Assembly (NCBI GenBank): GCA_030748435.1
Contig: JASMLZ010000058.1
Coordinates: forward strand, 1-64,000
Source: Gammaproteobacteria bacterium
Lineage (GTDB): Bacteria; Pseudomonadota; Gammaproteobacteria; Pseudomonadales; Balneatricaceae
Direction of reading: 5' to 3'
Length of the DNA stretch: 64,000 bases
Under the pieces are notes generated by a model. The model saw only the letters and a program-made list of their open reading frames with translations, did not search any database and was not told the DNA's origin. Of the stretch, positions 40,910-49,410 are shown one piece after another. The position numbers were made by a program, and so were the translations under genes. Position 1 is the first letter of the stretch, and each line of letters begins with the position of its first letter.

Positions 40910-42177
40910 ATACTAGTTTTGGTTGGTTAACACCTGTATCTATCCGTTTAGCAGCATTAAATCTATTGCGTAACAAACGTCGCAGTAGCTTGTCGGTGCT
41001 TATTATTGGCATTGCCGTATTGGCTCTGGTTAGTGCAGGCGGATTTGGGTTATTTACCTATGATTCTCTAACAGAGTCGACATCCCGGGATGTTGGCCAT
41101 CTGATTATGACTCAACCCGGTTACTTTACAGCACAGGAGGCCACGCCTCTGGCCAATGGTCTAAATATATCGCCAGCGCAAATAGAACAACTTAAACAGC
41201 ACACAGAGATACGAGGCAGTTTTGCACGGGTGTACTTCTCTGGTCTGCTTGCCAATGGCGCCAAATCCACAATTTTTACCGGCATGGGTGTGGAAGCACG
41301 GGAGTTCGACATAAAAGGCCCGTTTTTGAATGTGCTACAAGGCCATACTTTAAGCGACGAACAATCAAGTCGCTATAATCCTGATGAGCCCCAGGTGATG
41401 TTAGCGCGTGATCTGGCTGCCAATATGCAGGTTGCCGTGGGAGATTGGATTACCCTGCTGGCAACAACCAGCGAGGGCACCTTAAATGCCTATGATTTTA
41501 AAGTCGTAGGAATTTACGCAACCGGTGTACCAGAACTGGATAAGCGACAGCTATATGTACACCTTGCCAATGGGCAGGAGCTACTGATGTCATCCAAGGT
41601 TAGCAGTGTCACCTTGTTTCTATATGATACCGAGACAACTGATGCAGTAAAGACCAAATTGGAGCAACAGCTAACATCACTTGATTGGGCCCAGCCGGTT
41701 AGCTTAACCCCCTGGTATAAAAGAGCGTTTTTCTACGCCAAGGTAAAAAGCCTTTATGATCGAATTTTTATCATTATGGGCACAATAATGGCCCTAGTGG
41801 TATTTGTGGCTTTGTTTAATACCATGACCATGTCGGTCACTGAACGAACGCGTGAAACTGGTACCCTGCTGGCGCTGGGCAATTATCCCGGCGAAATTGT
41901 CGCCATGTTTATGCGGGAAGCCGGGTTATTGGCGCTGGTTGGTAGCTTTATTGGGGCTTTGGGTGCTGGCCTGTTAAGCCTGACCCTGTTTCTGGTGGAT
42001 GTGCAGATGCCCCCTCCTCCCGGACGCACAGAAGGGTATCCACTACATATTTACTTTTCCTTTGAATTATCGGCATACGTCTGTTTGGTGATCTTACTGG
42101 TGTGCTTGCTGGTGGCATATCTGGCGGCTAAAAAAGGCGTTAAGAAACCCATTATTGAGTCCTTGGCTTATGTTTGA
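40906..42177 (+). CDS. FtsX-fold ABC transporter permease (MacB/LolE type)
   Basis: The 423-residue membrane protein has the MacB topology: one N-terminal helix (about 26-48), a large periplasmic domain (about 50-285) and three C-terminal helices (about 288-310, 340-368 and 385-412). The cytoplasmic MTMSVTERTRETGTLLALGNYPGEI coupling helix is characteristic of the FtsX family. As only one permease is present, it should form a homodimer as in MacB. Such systems move lipoproteins, peptides or lipids between inner membrane and periplasm. It overlaps both neighbouring genes. Confidence 0.9.
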   Translation: MNTSFGWLTPVSIRLAALNLLRNKRRSSLSVLIIGIAVLALVSAGGFGLFTYDSLTESTSRDVGHLIMTQPGYFTAQEATPLANGLNISPAQIEQLKQHTEIRGSFARVYFSGLLANGAKSTIFTGMGVEAREFDIKGPFLNVLQGHTLSDEQSSRYNPDEPQVMLARDLAANMQVAVGDWITLLATTSEGTLNAYDFKVVGIYATGVPELDKRQLYVHLANGQELLMSSKVSSVTLFLYDTETTDAVKTKLEQQLTSLDWAQPVSLTPWYKRAFFYAKVKSLYDRIFIIMGTIMALVVFVALFNTMTMSVTERTRETGTLLALGNYPGEIVAMFMREAGLLALVGSFIGALGAGLLSLTLFLVDVQMPPPPGRTEGYPLHIYFSFELSAYVCLVILLVCLLVAYLAAKKGVKKPIIESLAYV

Positions 42178-42970
42178 TCTATACCTGAGTAGCAAATGGA
42201 TGCTTACCATAATATGGCTATTGTTGTTACCGACCCTTATTCAAGCTCAGGCGCCAATACAAGGTCAACCATCAAATAAGGATATTGCGCGTATGTTACA
42301 ACGCGCTGACAGCTATCGAGTGCCCTATCAAGCCAGCCGATCTGTGTCTGTGGTGCAGGTGTTTGTACAAGGGGTATTACAAAAAACGCGTCAATACCAT
42401 GTCTACAGTCGTGGCAACGGTGATGTTCTGGTGATCTTCAAGTCCAAGGCTGAAGCGGGCCAAAAAATGTTGATGGTGGATCATCACTATTGGTTGATGA
42501 TGCCCAAAAGTCGGCGCCCTATCCGTATTACCCCCATGCAAAAGTTATTAGGCGATGCTTCGGTTGGTGACCTCTCCACCATTGTTTGGGAACAATCTTA
42601 CCAAGCCCAATGGCAAGCCACCGAGCAGTTGCAAAATCTTGACGGAGTGATGGTTAATACTGAAAAACTACAGCTTCGTGCCAAGCATAAAAATGTAAGC
42701 TACGCCAATATCACTCTATGGCTGGACGCCACTAGCCACTTCCCGGTAAAAGCTGACTTGTATCTGACTTCTGGCAAGCTGGCCAAGCAGGTCTGGTATC
42801 AGGCCAGTCAAGACAATAGTCAATTAAGAGTGGCATCTATGGGGTTCTCCGACTTGCTGCAATCGGGTAAACATACCATTATAAACTATCAGCAGGTGAC
42901 ACCAATAAAGTTGCAAGATAAATATTATAATCCGGCCTTTTTGTCACGCAATGCTTTATCGGGCCTGTAA
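42170..42970 (+). CDS. LolA-like periplasmic protein (outer-membrane lipoprotein-sorting protein family)
   Basis: A 266-residue protein with a signal peptide (about 1-28, ending IQAQA) and the LolA-like half-barrel pattern: YRVPYQASRSVSVVQVFVQG, QYHVYSRGNGDVLVIFKS, YWLMMPKSRRPIRI and a GDASVGDLSTI loop. The ATG at 42170 overlaps the permease stop by eight bases; the frame is open to a TTG at 42155. Family members sit beside MacB-type transporters and are thought to shuttle lipidated or hydrophobic cargo. It is distinct from the housekeeping LolA at 20101-20733. Confidence 0.85.
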   Translation: MFDLYLSSKWMLTIIWLLLLPTLIQAQAPIQGQPSNKDIARMLQRADSYRVPYQASRSVSVVQVFVQGVLQKTRQYHVYSRGNGDVLVIFKSKAEAGQKMLMVDHHYWLMMPKSRRPIRITPMQKLLGDASVGDLSTIVWEQSYQAQWQATEQLQNLDGVMVNTEKLQLRAKHKNVSYANITLWLDATSHFPVKADLYLTSGKLAKQVWYQASQDNSQLRVASMGFSDLLQSGKHTIINYQQVTPIKLQDKYYNPAFLSRNALSGL

Positions 42971-42971
42971 C

Positions 42972-44243
42972 ATGCGTATTTGGCTACAGTGTATAGCTGT
43001 ATGTAGCTGGCTGGTATCTGTGGCAGTAACAGCTGAGAATGCCTGTTTGCCTGTCGCAAGTAACCACAACTGGCTGTTGGCTGCCGAACATACCCAATAC
43101 CGCTCTAATGCCATATTCACAGATACAGCAACAACCCAGCAAAATCTCGACGCCATTTTGGATGTACAGTTAGCCTACTGTGAGTGGAGTGCCAATTTGG
43201 CCTATCATCAAAGCTGGTATGAGGCAGCGCCAGCCAAGCATAAGATGGAACTCAAGGAGTTGGTTTGGCAATCCAGTCTCAATACAGATTTGCCTCTGGA
43301 TATCACGCTTGGCAAGGCGCGAATTGATTGGGGATTGGGTTATATCTACCAGCCACTGGATATCTTTAGACCTTATCAAGGCCAGAGCCTAAACTCCCTG
43401 GCAGAGCAAGGCACAGGGATTATTGCCCTGTCTGCTTTTGATGCTGTGGGAGAGTGGAGTTTAGTGTTCAGTGATCCATCCTGGGCCACCAATAAAGACC
43501 CCGCTGCCATACAAACAGGCAGCCGACCCACACTGGGTTTGCGCCACTATCGTCTACAGGGCGATGACGAATATATCGGTCAACTGTCCTATGATAAGGA
43601 TAGACATATAACTTTAGGTGCCGGCTGGACGCGTGGTGTAGGAGACTCACTACACTTGTATAGCAGCGCCTTATGGCAACAAAATCATCGGGCTTATATG
43701 CTACCCACTGGATTGCTGGCGCCTGTTACGGCCCACAAGCAAGCCGCAGGTCGTCAGTTTATGCTGGGCCTAAACTGGGCTGATGCTGTAGGCCAGACTG
43801 TAATTTTGGAATTTGCCTATGACTCGCGAGCCTGGAGCCATCAACAATGGGCTAATGCCTTTAAGCGCTTAGATCATTTGTCCAGTCTGCCTGGCACTGA
43901 ACCATTACGGCAATCCTATGCTCTGGGATTTAAGCACCAACATATTGTGCGCCAAAATCTTACTTTGCATTGGTCTTTCGCCGCCCTAGCCTGGTCTAAC
44001 TGGCATTGGAGCCAGAATCAGGTTTGGCTAAGGCAATTAAGTCCTTCTCTGGATATCGTATATGCACCACAAGATCGAGGTTATATAGCGACCCCGGGGT
44101 TAAGTTGGCAGTGGCACCAAAGCGATAAACAGGAATTGAAACTGAACTGGTCTGTGCGTTATTTTGCCGGTCCCAGCCATGCCAGCTATGCTAATATGGC
44201 ACAGCAACGGCAGATGTTGATTAACTTGACGGGGCACTTTTAA
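42972..44243 (+). CDS. Predicted outer-membrane beta-barrel protein
   Basis: A 423-residue protein with a signal peptide (about 1-28). The mature part consists of alternating hydrophobic and polar residues with many aromatic girdle residues (for example LGLRHYRLQGDDEYIGQLSYD). It ends NLTGHF, where the C-terminal Phe is the usual BAM recognition residue. This fits a medium-sized barrel of 14-18 strands; I cannot name the family. ATG follows the LolA-like stop by one base. It is likely the outer-membrane end of the transport route encoded by the operon. Confidence 0.78.
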   Translation: MRIWLQCIAVCSWLVSVAVTAENACLPVASNHNWLLAAEHTQYRSNAIFTDTATTQQNLDAILDVQLAYCEWSANLAYHQSWYEAAPAKHKMELKELVWQSSLNTDLPLDITLGKARIDWGLGYIYQPLDIFRPYQGQSLNSLAEQGTGIIALSAFDAVGEWSLVFSDPSWATNKDPAAIQTGSRPTLGLRHYRLQGDDEYIGQLSYDKDRHITLGAGWTRGVGDSLHLYSSALWQQNHRAYMLPTGLLAPVTAHKQAAGRQFMLGLNWADAVGQTVILEFAYDSRAWSHQQWANAFKRLDHLSSLPGTEPLRQSYALGFKHQHIVRQNLTLHWSFAALAWSNWHWSQNQVWLRQLSPSLDIVYAPQDRGYIATPGLSWQWHQSDKQELKLNWSVRYFAGPSHASYANMAQQRQMLINLTGHF

Positions 44244-45304
44244 TGAACCAAAAACGGCTTGAGTTGCGGGACTGGCTGGTTGGCTTGGCCAAGACAATTT
44301 TGCTTTGTAGTCTGGTTGCCTTGGTGACAAAGATTCTGTGGTCTGGCCCTTATCTTATGCACCTGAGTATTAGCCTGGTTTATGGTGGCAGCACAGTGGT
44401 TGCGATATATTTGGTAGCCAAATTCTGGCCCCGCTTATCGGTCCTGCAAGCTAGTTTGATTGGTTCAGCCATAGCATTGATTTTGGGTTCATTGAATCTG
44501 ATTAATACCCTAAAAAATCAGTACCCGAATGGAGAAATATTGACTCAGTTGAATATTATTTTGGGGATAAGTATATTAATTAATGTATTAGTCTTTCTAT
44601 TTTTCTATATTAACCATTACCGTTTGCGTGCTGAACGTTCCTTACAGCAAGCCAAGGTGACGCAGGCAGAAATGGAAAGAAACCTGATGTTAAGCCAACT
44701 GCAGCAATTACAGAGTCAAATGGAACCTCATTTTCTCTTTAACACCCTTGCTAATATTGATGCTTTGATTGATTCCAACCCGAGTTTAGCGCGTCACTTG
44801 TTGTTACAACTTAATGACCTGTTACGTGCCACTTTAAAGAACAATAGTCAGGCTTTAATAAGCCTGACAGATGAAGTTGCGCTGCTAAATGCATATCTGC
44901 AAATTCAGCAAGTGCGCTTGGGTGATCGTTTTCATTATCACATAGAGTGCAACCTGGATAGTTTACAGCAGTCGACCATAATGCTACCGCCGTTTTTAAT
45001 CCAGCCGGTGGTTGAAAATGCCATAATTCATGGCATCGAGCCGAAAAATAATCAAGGCGAGGTTAGCATCGGTTTTTCGGTCAAAGGTGATTGTCTTCTA
45101 GTGTCTGTACAGGATAATGGCGTTGGTCTGAGATCGGATATGGTCAACTCAGGACATGGCATAGGTCTGGCTAATGTAAGGCAACGTCTAGAGGTTTTAA
45201 TGCCTAATGCAGCAGAGTTTACGCTTTATCAAACTACAGCCAATAAAACCGTTGCCGAACTGAGCATGCCCCTCGATAAACTCAATGCTCAACATGGAGT
45301 TTAA
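44243..45304 (+). CDS. LytS/AlgZ-type sensor histidine kinase
   Basis: A 353-residue membrane kinase. Four hydrophobic helices (about 12-32, 38-61, 67-90 and 99-126) lead through a short coiled coil (127-160) to a His_kinase domain with the phospho-acceptor His163 in SQMEPHFLFNTLANI. The ATPase part has QPVVENAIIHGIEP (N box), DNGVGL and GHGIGLANVRQRLE. It has no recognisable extracytoplasmic sensor domain, so it probably senses the membrane itself or the transporter. The start codon shares one base with the barrel gene stop (TAATG). Confidence 0.9.
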   Translation: MNQKRLELRDWLVGLAKTILLCSLVALVTKILWSGPYLMHLSISLVYGGSTVVAIYLVAKFWPRLSVLQASLIGSAIALILGSLNLINTLKNQYPNGEILTQLNIILGISILINVLVFLFFYINHYRLRAERSLQQAKVTQAEMERNLMLSQLQQLQSQMEPHFLFNTLANIDALIDSNPSLARHLLLQLNDLLRATLKNNSQALISLTDEVALLNAYLQIQQVRLGDRFHYHIECNLDSLQQSTIMLPPFLIQPVVENAIIHGIEPKNNQGEVSIGFSVKGDCLLVSVQDNGVGLRSDMVNSGHGIGLANVRQRLEVLMPNAAEFTLYQTTANKTVAELSMPLDKLNAQHGV

Positions 45305-45305
45305 G

Positions 45306-46118
45306 GTGATAAGTAAACACCTACACGCGACGGCAGTTATCGCCGATGACGAGCCTGCCTTGCGCCATCACCTGCATCAGGCTTTGACCGAAATTTGGCC
45401 TGAGTTGGAGGTGGTAGCCAAGGTTGAGGATGGCCGGCAAGCCCTTGCAGCCATACAGCAATGGCAACCAGAAGTTATTTTTCTGGATATTCGTATGCCC
45501 GAGTTGGATGGCTTGCAGGTGGCACAGCAACTGTCAGCTATGGATAAGATACCATGGTTGGTATTTATCACTGCCTATGATCAATATGCTGTTACCGCTT
45601 TTGAACGCAATGCAGTGGATTATCTCTTAAAACCCGTTAACAGCAAACGTCTGGCTGCAACCTGTACGAAACTGCAACAGCGCTTGTGTAGTCAATCCCA
45701 TGACCCTGTACAAGAGTTGCCTGATGTAAAATTGTTATTACGACAGATGCAACAACTGTCGAAGCATGCAATACCCGACTATTTGAACTGGATTAAAGCC
45801 CATAGAGGTAAAGAAATTCATGTACTGGCAACGGCTGATATTCTGTATTTAAAAGTGGAAGATAAATATATTTCCGTGTATATCAAAAATACCGAGGAGC
45901 AATTGGAGGAGTACCTTTTACGCTCGTCACTCAAAGACTTACTGCAGCAATTGGATCCACAGCAGTTTTGGCAAATTCATCGCTCAATTGTGGTTAATGT
46001 GGCAGCCATTGATAAGGTTACTAAAGAACTAACGGGGGCAATGTTGGTACATATAGGAACGGTGAAACTACCAGTGAGCCGAACCTTACAAAGACAGTTT
46101 AAAACATTAAAAACCTAA
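45306..46118 (+). CDS. LytTR-family response regulator (AlgR/LytR type)
   Basis: A 270-residue regulator with a receiver domain (about 8-125; acidic pair DDE, phospho-acceptor Asp61 in VIFLDIRMPELDG, conserved Lys in YLLKPVN) and a C-terminal LytTR DNA-binding domain (about 165-270). I chose GTG at 45306: TGGAG ends six bases upstream and it starts right after the kinase stop. ATG codons at 45285 and 45294 are in frame but lack a ribosome-binding site. With the kinase it forms a complete two-component system transcribed with the transporter. Confidence 0.88.
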   Translation: MISKHLHATAVIADDEPALRHHLHQALTEIWPELEVVAKVEDGRQALAAIQQWQPEVIFLDIRMPELDGLQVAQQLSAMDKIPWLVFITAYDQYAVTAFERNAVDYLLKPVNSKRLAATCTKLQQRLCSQSHDPVQELPDVKLLLRQMQQLSKHAIPDYLNWIKAHRGKEIHVLATADILYLKVEDKYISVYIKNTEEQLEEYLLRSSLKDLLQQLDPQQFWQIHRSIVVNVAAIDKVTKELTGAMLVHIGTVKLPVSRTLQRQFKTLKT

Positions 46119-46273
46119 CTATAAGCTGAGCTAAATGGCTAAGATTTAGCTGGCAGAGACAAATAATGAGCGCTACCAGAGGCGTATGTTGATGAACATT
46201 CAAATGCTACTGGTTTGGGGTTTACTGGGCGAGTATAATGCATCTCTTTTTAGCGCAGTCTATGGAGTCTTGA

Positions 46274-46825
46274 ATGACCATTACCTACGAGCAAGCAATA
46301 ACTGTTCACGAACAGGCAGATCAGTTAATTACCGGTGAGCAAATTGCCGCTGGCATCGATACCATGGCGCGTCAGATTACTGATGCTATGGCTGAAGATA
46401 TGCCCTTGGTATTATGCGTATTGAATGGTGGCCTAATCCCCATGGCACAGCTATTACTCAAACTTCAATTTCCATTGGAGACGGATTATTTACATGCCAC
46501 GCGTTATGGTAAGAAAACAGTCGGCACCAATTTGTCCTGGTTAGCACGCCCCAGTGTAGACTTTAAAGATCGCACGGTTTTGGTAGTAGATGATATTTTT
46601 GATGAAGGCCACACTTTGGCTGCCATTTGTGAATATTTACAAGAAGCAGGGGCAAAACAAGTTTATGCTGCGGCCCTGCTTAATAAAGTTCATGACCGTA
46701 AAGTGGAATACCGTCCTGATTTTATTGGTTTGGACGTTGAAGATCGTTTTGTTTATGGGTTTGGCATGGATTACCATGGCTACTTCCGCAATGTTGAGGG
46801 TATTTACGCGGTTAAGGGTATGTAA
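46274..46825 (+). CDS. hpt: Hypoxanthine (guanine) phosphoribosyltransferase
   Basis: Purine salvage enzyme converting hypoxanthine or guanine with PRPP to IMP or GMP. The 183-residue protein has the PRPP-binding motif VLVVDDIFDEGHTLAAI and the flexible-loop region YLHATRYGKKTVG. The C-terminal region is DFIGLDVEDRFVYGFGMDYHGYFRN. The length and this end match the pseudomonad Hpt group. It converges with ppiD across a REP-like palindrome. Confidence 0.94.
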   Translation: MTITYEQAITVHEQADQLITGEQIAAGIDTMARQITDAMAEDMPLVLCVLNGGLIPMAQLLLKLQFPLETDYLHATRYGKKTVGTNLSWLARPSVDFKDRTVLVVDDIFDEGHTLAAICEYLQEAGAKQVYAAALLNKVHDRKVEYRPDFIGLDVEDRFVYGFGMDYHGYFRNVEGIYAVKGM

Positions 46826-46835
46826 AGAAACCCTG

Positions 46836-46874
46836 GCAATCTCTAACCCGTTGGTTTTAATGGTTAGAGATTGC
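46836..46874. repeat. REP-like inverted repeat, family 2, perfect copy
   Basis: GCAATCTCTAACC and its exact reverse complement GGTTAGAGATTGC flank a 13-base loop, with TTTGCTTTT after it on the plus strand. The core matches the copy at 24202-24240. Between convergent hpt and ppiD it could serve as a terminator for hpt. Confidence 0.75.
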
Positions 46875-46929
46875 TTTGCTTTTCGATCCCAATAAGGGAT
46901 GGATATATTTTTCAGGTATTCCTTAATCT

Positions 46930-48816
46930 TTAGAATCGCTCTATTTCGGCTTTATTATTTAGCTCAGCCTCAAAAGCAATAATGTCAGCTTGACCTTGTA
47001 TATTGGCAAGGGCGTTGTTTAGTGACTCGCGCTGTTCTTTATTTAGAGTGTCCGTATTGCCATCTGTAACCTGGTGCAAACGAATAACTGACACATCACC
47101 GGTGAAGTCAGTGCTACTGCCAAATACGTCGCTCTGTTGCGGTCGTGGCAGTTTAAAGGCCGACTGACTAAGCATAGGACTAACACTGTTACTTAGGCGC
47201 GGCAAGTCGTCAAAGTTTTGCCATTGTGATTGGGCTTTATTGGCGATGGTTGCCATGTCAGCACCTGCTTCAAGCTCTTTTACATAACTGTCTGCTAATG
47301 TTTGCAGATCCTGCAAAGCCTGCTGCTGGCCTAGCTGTTCGCTAATACGCTCACTAACGTCTGCCAATGCCAGTTCAGCAGCTGGTTTATGTTGCTTTAA
47401 GTGCAATACAAGCAATTGATCAGATGTTAATTCAATGACTTCTGAGTTATTGTTCTGGACCAGAACATCCTCTGCAAAAGCCATCTTGGCTACCCTTTGT
47501 GCTTGTTCACCAAACTCGCTGGCACCCATTCGATCAAACCACGCTGATTGTTGGATATCCAATTCAAATTCTGCACTCAATTCTTGTAAATCAGGGGATG
47601 AAAAAGCTAAATCAGACATGGTTTCGCTTGCTGCTACAAATAGGGCCTCAGCACCTTGTGACTGTAGATTTTCCTGAAGACTGTCCTTTTTCTCCGCAAA
47701 ACTTGGATAGCTATTATCAGTCAAGCCTTGCAGCTTGATAATTTGCACTCCAAACTGAGTCACCACAGGCTTGGAATACTCACCGGCCTGTAAAGCAAAC
47801 AAGGTATCATCAAATGCGCCACCAAAATCATCCGCCAATACCACACCTAAAGAACCCCCATCATTGGCGGTGCCAGAATCCTGAGAGTATTTGGCAGCAA
47901 CTAAAGCAAAGTCTGCCCCACCCTGCAACTCGGTGTGTGCCTGTTCAGCTAACGCCAAAGCGTCGGCCTCAGTCTGCTTGTCGTTAACATTAAACAGTAT
48001 GTGAGCAGCTTCTCTCTCTGCTTCAGCGTCGTGTTGCTGTTGGGCTTCTGCATAGGCTGCCTGCAGTTGTTCATCTGTTACAACAACCTGATCTTTAAAT
48101 TGGTCTTTGCTAAGTATCAGATAGTCAACTTGAACCTGTTCGGGCGACGTATACTGATCTTTATTAGCCGCAAAGTGGGTGGCAATTTGCTGGGTAGAAA
48201 TAGTGGTCGCTTCAAGTTGCTTGGCAAAAGGCAGCACCAATATGTCAAATGAGCGAGTTTGACCATCAAGGGCGGCAACCAGATTGGCCTGCTCTGGTAA
48301 TGTAAATGCCGATGCAGTAATGCCTTGATGCATTTGATTTACCAAATTATTTTCAATCAACTGCTGTTTATATGCGCTAGCGGTCAGACCAACATTGGCA
48401 ATAAGAGATTGAAAACGCTCCAGATCAAATTTGCCATCTATCTGAAAATCAGTTGACTCTACAATCATTTGATCAACAGCATTGTTACCAATGGCCATGC
48501 CGGACTTTTCAGCCTGCTGCAAGAAGATGCTTTGTTTAATCAGCTGTTCCAGAGTGCTTGCCTGAATTGCTTGCACATCCAATGTCACCGGATCCAACTC
48601 CGGATTACTAAACAGCACCTGCCGGCGGTTTAGCTCGGTCGCTTGGGCAAGCTTTTGCAAGCTTATCTCTGTACCATTTACCGCCGCGGGTGCGCTGCTG
48701 CCGGTGGAAAAAGAAAACAGGGACTCAGCGCCCCAGATAACGAAGGTAAAAGCGATCAGGCTTACCAGAATTTTGGATACAATGCCCTGGGCATTGTTAC
48801 GAATACTTTGCAGCAT
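46930..48816 (-). CDS. ppiD: Peptidyl-prolyl isomerase / periplasmic chaperone PpiD
   Basis: Inner-membrane-anchored chaperone that meets proteins leaving the Sec translocon. From ATG at 48816 it is 628 residues, starting MLQSIRNNAQGIVSKILVSLIAFTFVIWG with the single membrane helix (about 12-33). A SurA-like N-terminal domain follows (about 45-200), then a parvulin domain (about 255-355, AAHILFNV and GGSLGVVLADDFGGAFDDTLFAL). The frame is open to 48891, but that part overlaps the hupB terminator region. It lies downstream of hupB, as in E. coli and pseudomonads. Confidence 0.93.
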   Translation of the reverse strand: MLQSIRNNAQGIVSKILVSLIAFTFVIWGAESLFSFSTGSSAPAAVNGTEISLQKLAQATELNRRQVLFSNPELDPVTLDVQAIQASTLEQLIKQSIFLQQAEKSGMAIGNNAVDQMIVESTDFQIDGKFDLERFQSLIANVGLTASAYKQQLIENNLVNQMHQGITASAFTLPEQANLVAALDGQTRSFDILVLPFAKQLEATTISTQQIATHFAANKDQYTSPEQVQVDYLILSKDQFKDQVVVTDEQLQAAYAEAQQQHDAEAEREAAHILFNVNDKQTEADALALAEQAHTELQGGADFALVAAKYSQDSGTANDGGSLGVVLADDFGGAFDDTLFALQAGEYSKPVVTQFGVQIIKLQGLTDNSYPSFAEKKDSLQENLQSQGAEALFVAASETMSDLAFSSPDLQELSAEFELDIQQSAWFDRMGASEFGEQAQRVAKMAFAEDVLVQNNNSEVIELTSDQLLVLHLKQHKPAAELALADVSERISEQLGQQQALQDLQTLADSYVKELEAGADMATIANKAQSQWQNFDDLPRLSNSVSPMLSQSAFKLPRPQQSDVFGSSTDFTGDVSVIRLHQVTDGNTDTLNKEQRESLNNALANIQGQADIIAFEAELNNKAEIERF

Positions 48817-48896
48817 GAAATTGGTATCCAGACACCTGTAAAAGGTGTGTATCAGTACTGACTTGCTGTTCGTCAGTTTTTGGTGATTCAAACAAA

Positions 48897-48922
48897 AAAC
48901 GCATTCCTGAGAATGCGTTTTG
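48897..48922 (-). terminator. Rho-independent terminator after hupB
   Basis: A nine-base stem AACGCATTC / GAATGCGTT with a four-base loop; on the minus strand T residues follow. It separates hupB from ppiD. Confidence 0.75.
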
Positions 48923-48985
48923 TCTTATGCTCCAATTCTAATATGGTGCTTTTAGGAGCACATTCTGTTCGTACAGAAACTCGGC

Positions 48986-49258
48986 TTAGTTTACAGCGTC
49001 TTTTAACGCCTTACCAGCCTTAAAACTAGGAATATTAGCGGCTGCAATTTGTATGGTTGCGCCGGTTTGTGGGTTACGGCCAGCGCGGGCAGCGCGAGCT
49101 TTCACAGCGAAGGTGCCAAAACCGACCAAAGATACGGATTCACCGTCTTTTAGCGCCCCAGTTACGGCGTTGATTACGGCATCCAGTGCACGGCCTGCGG
49201 CGGCCTTGGACAGATCAGCATCTTGAGTGATGGCGTCGATTAGTTCAGATTTGTTCAC
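48986..49258 (-). CDS. hupB: DNA-binding protein HU-beta
   Basis: Nucleoid protein that bends DNA without strong sequence preference. The 90-residue protein has the HU/IHF pattern [22 protein letters not shown] and the DNA-binding arm region [28 protein letters not shown]. It is the only gene between lon and ppiD, as in related genomes. Confidence 0.96.
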   Translation of the reverse strand: MNKSELIDAITQDADLSKAAAGRALDAVINAVTGALKDGESVSLVGFGTFAVKARAARAGRNPQTGATIQIAAANIPSFKAGKALKDAVN

Positions 49259-49410
49259 ATTAATCCCCTTTAATGATGTAGTTGTGTGCCTTGCGTTAAA
49301 TTCTAGACAAGTCAGTGATATCTTGCTTATTGTTGTTATTTGTACAACGGGAACAATTTATACCAACTTGTCTAAAGCCTTGTCAAGCAAGGGTTTCAAA
49401 TAATTTAACC

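Noticed and set aside
40235-42177. Housekeeping LolCDE system
   Set aside because: Only one permease is present and the neighbours are a LolA-like protein, a barrel and a two-component system, so this is a separate MacB/LolE-type system.
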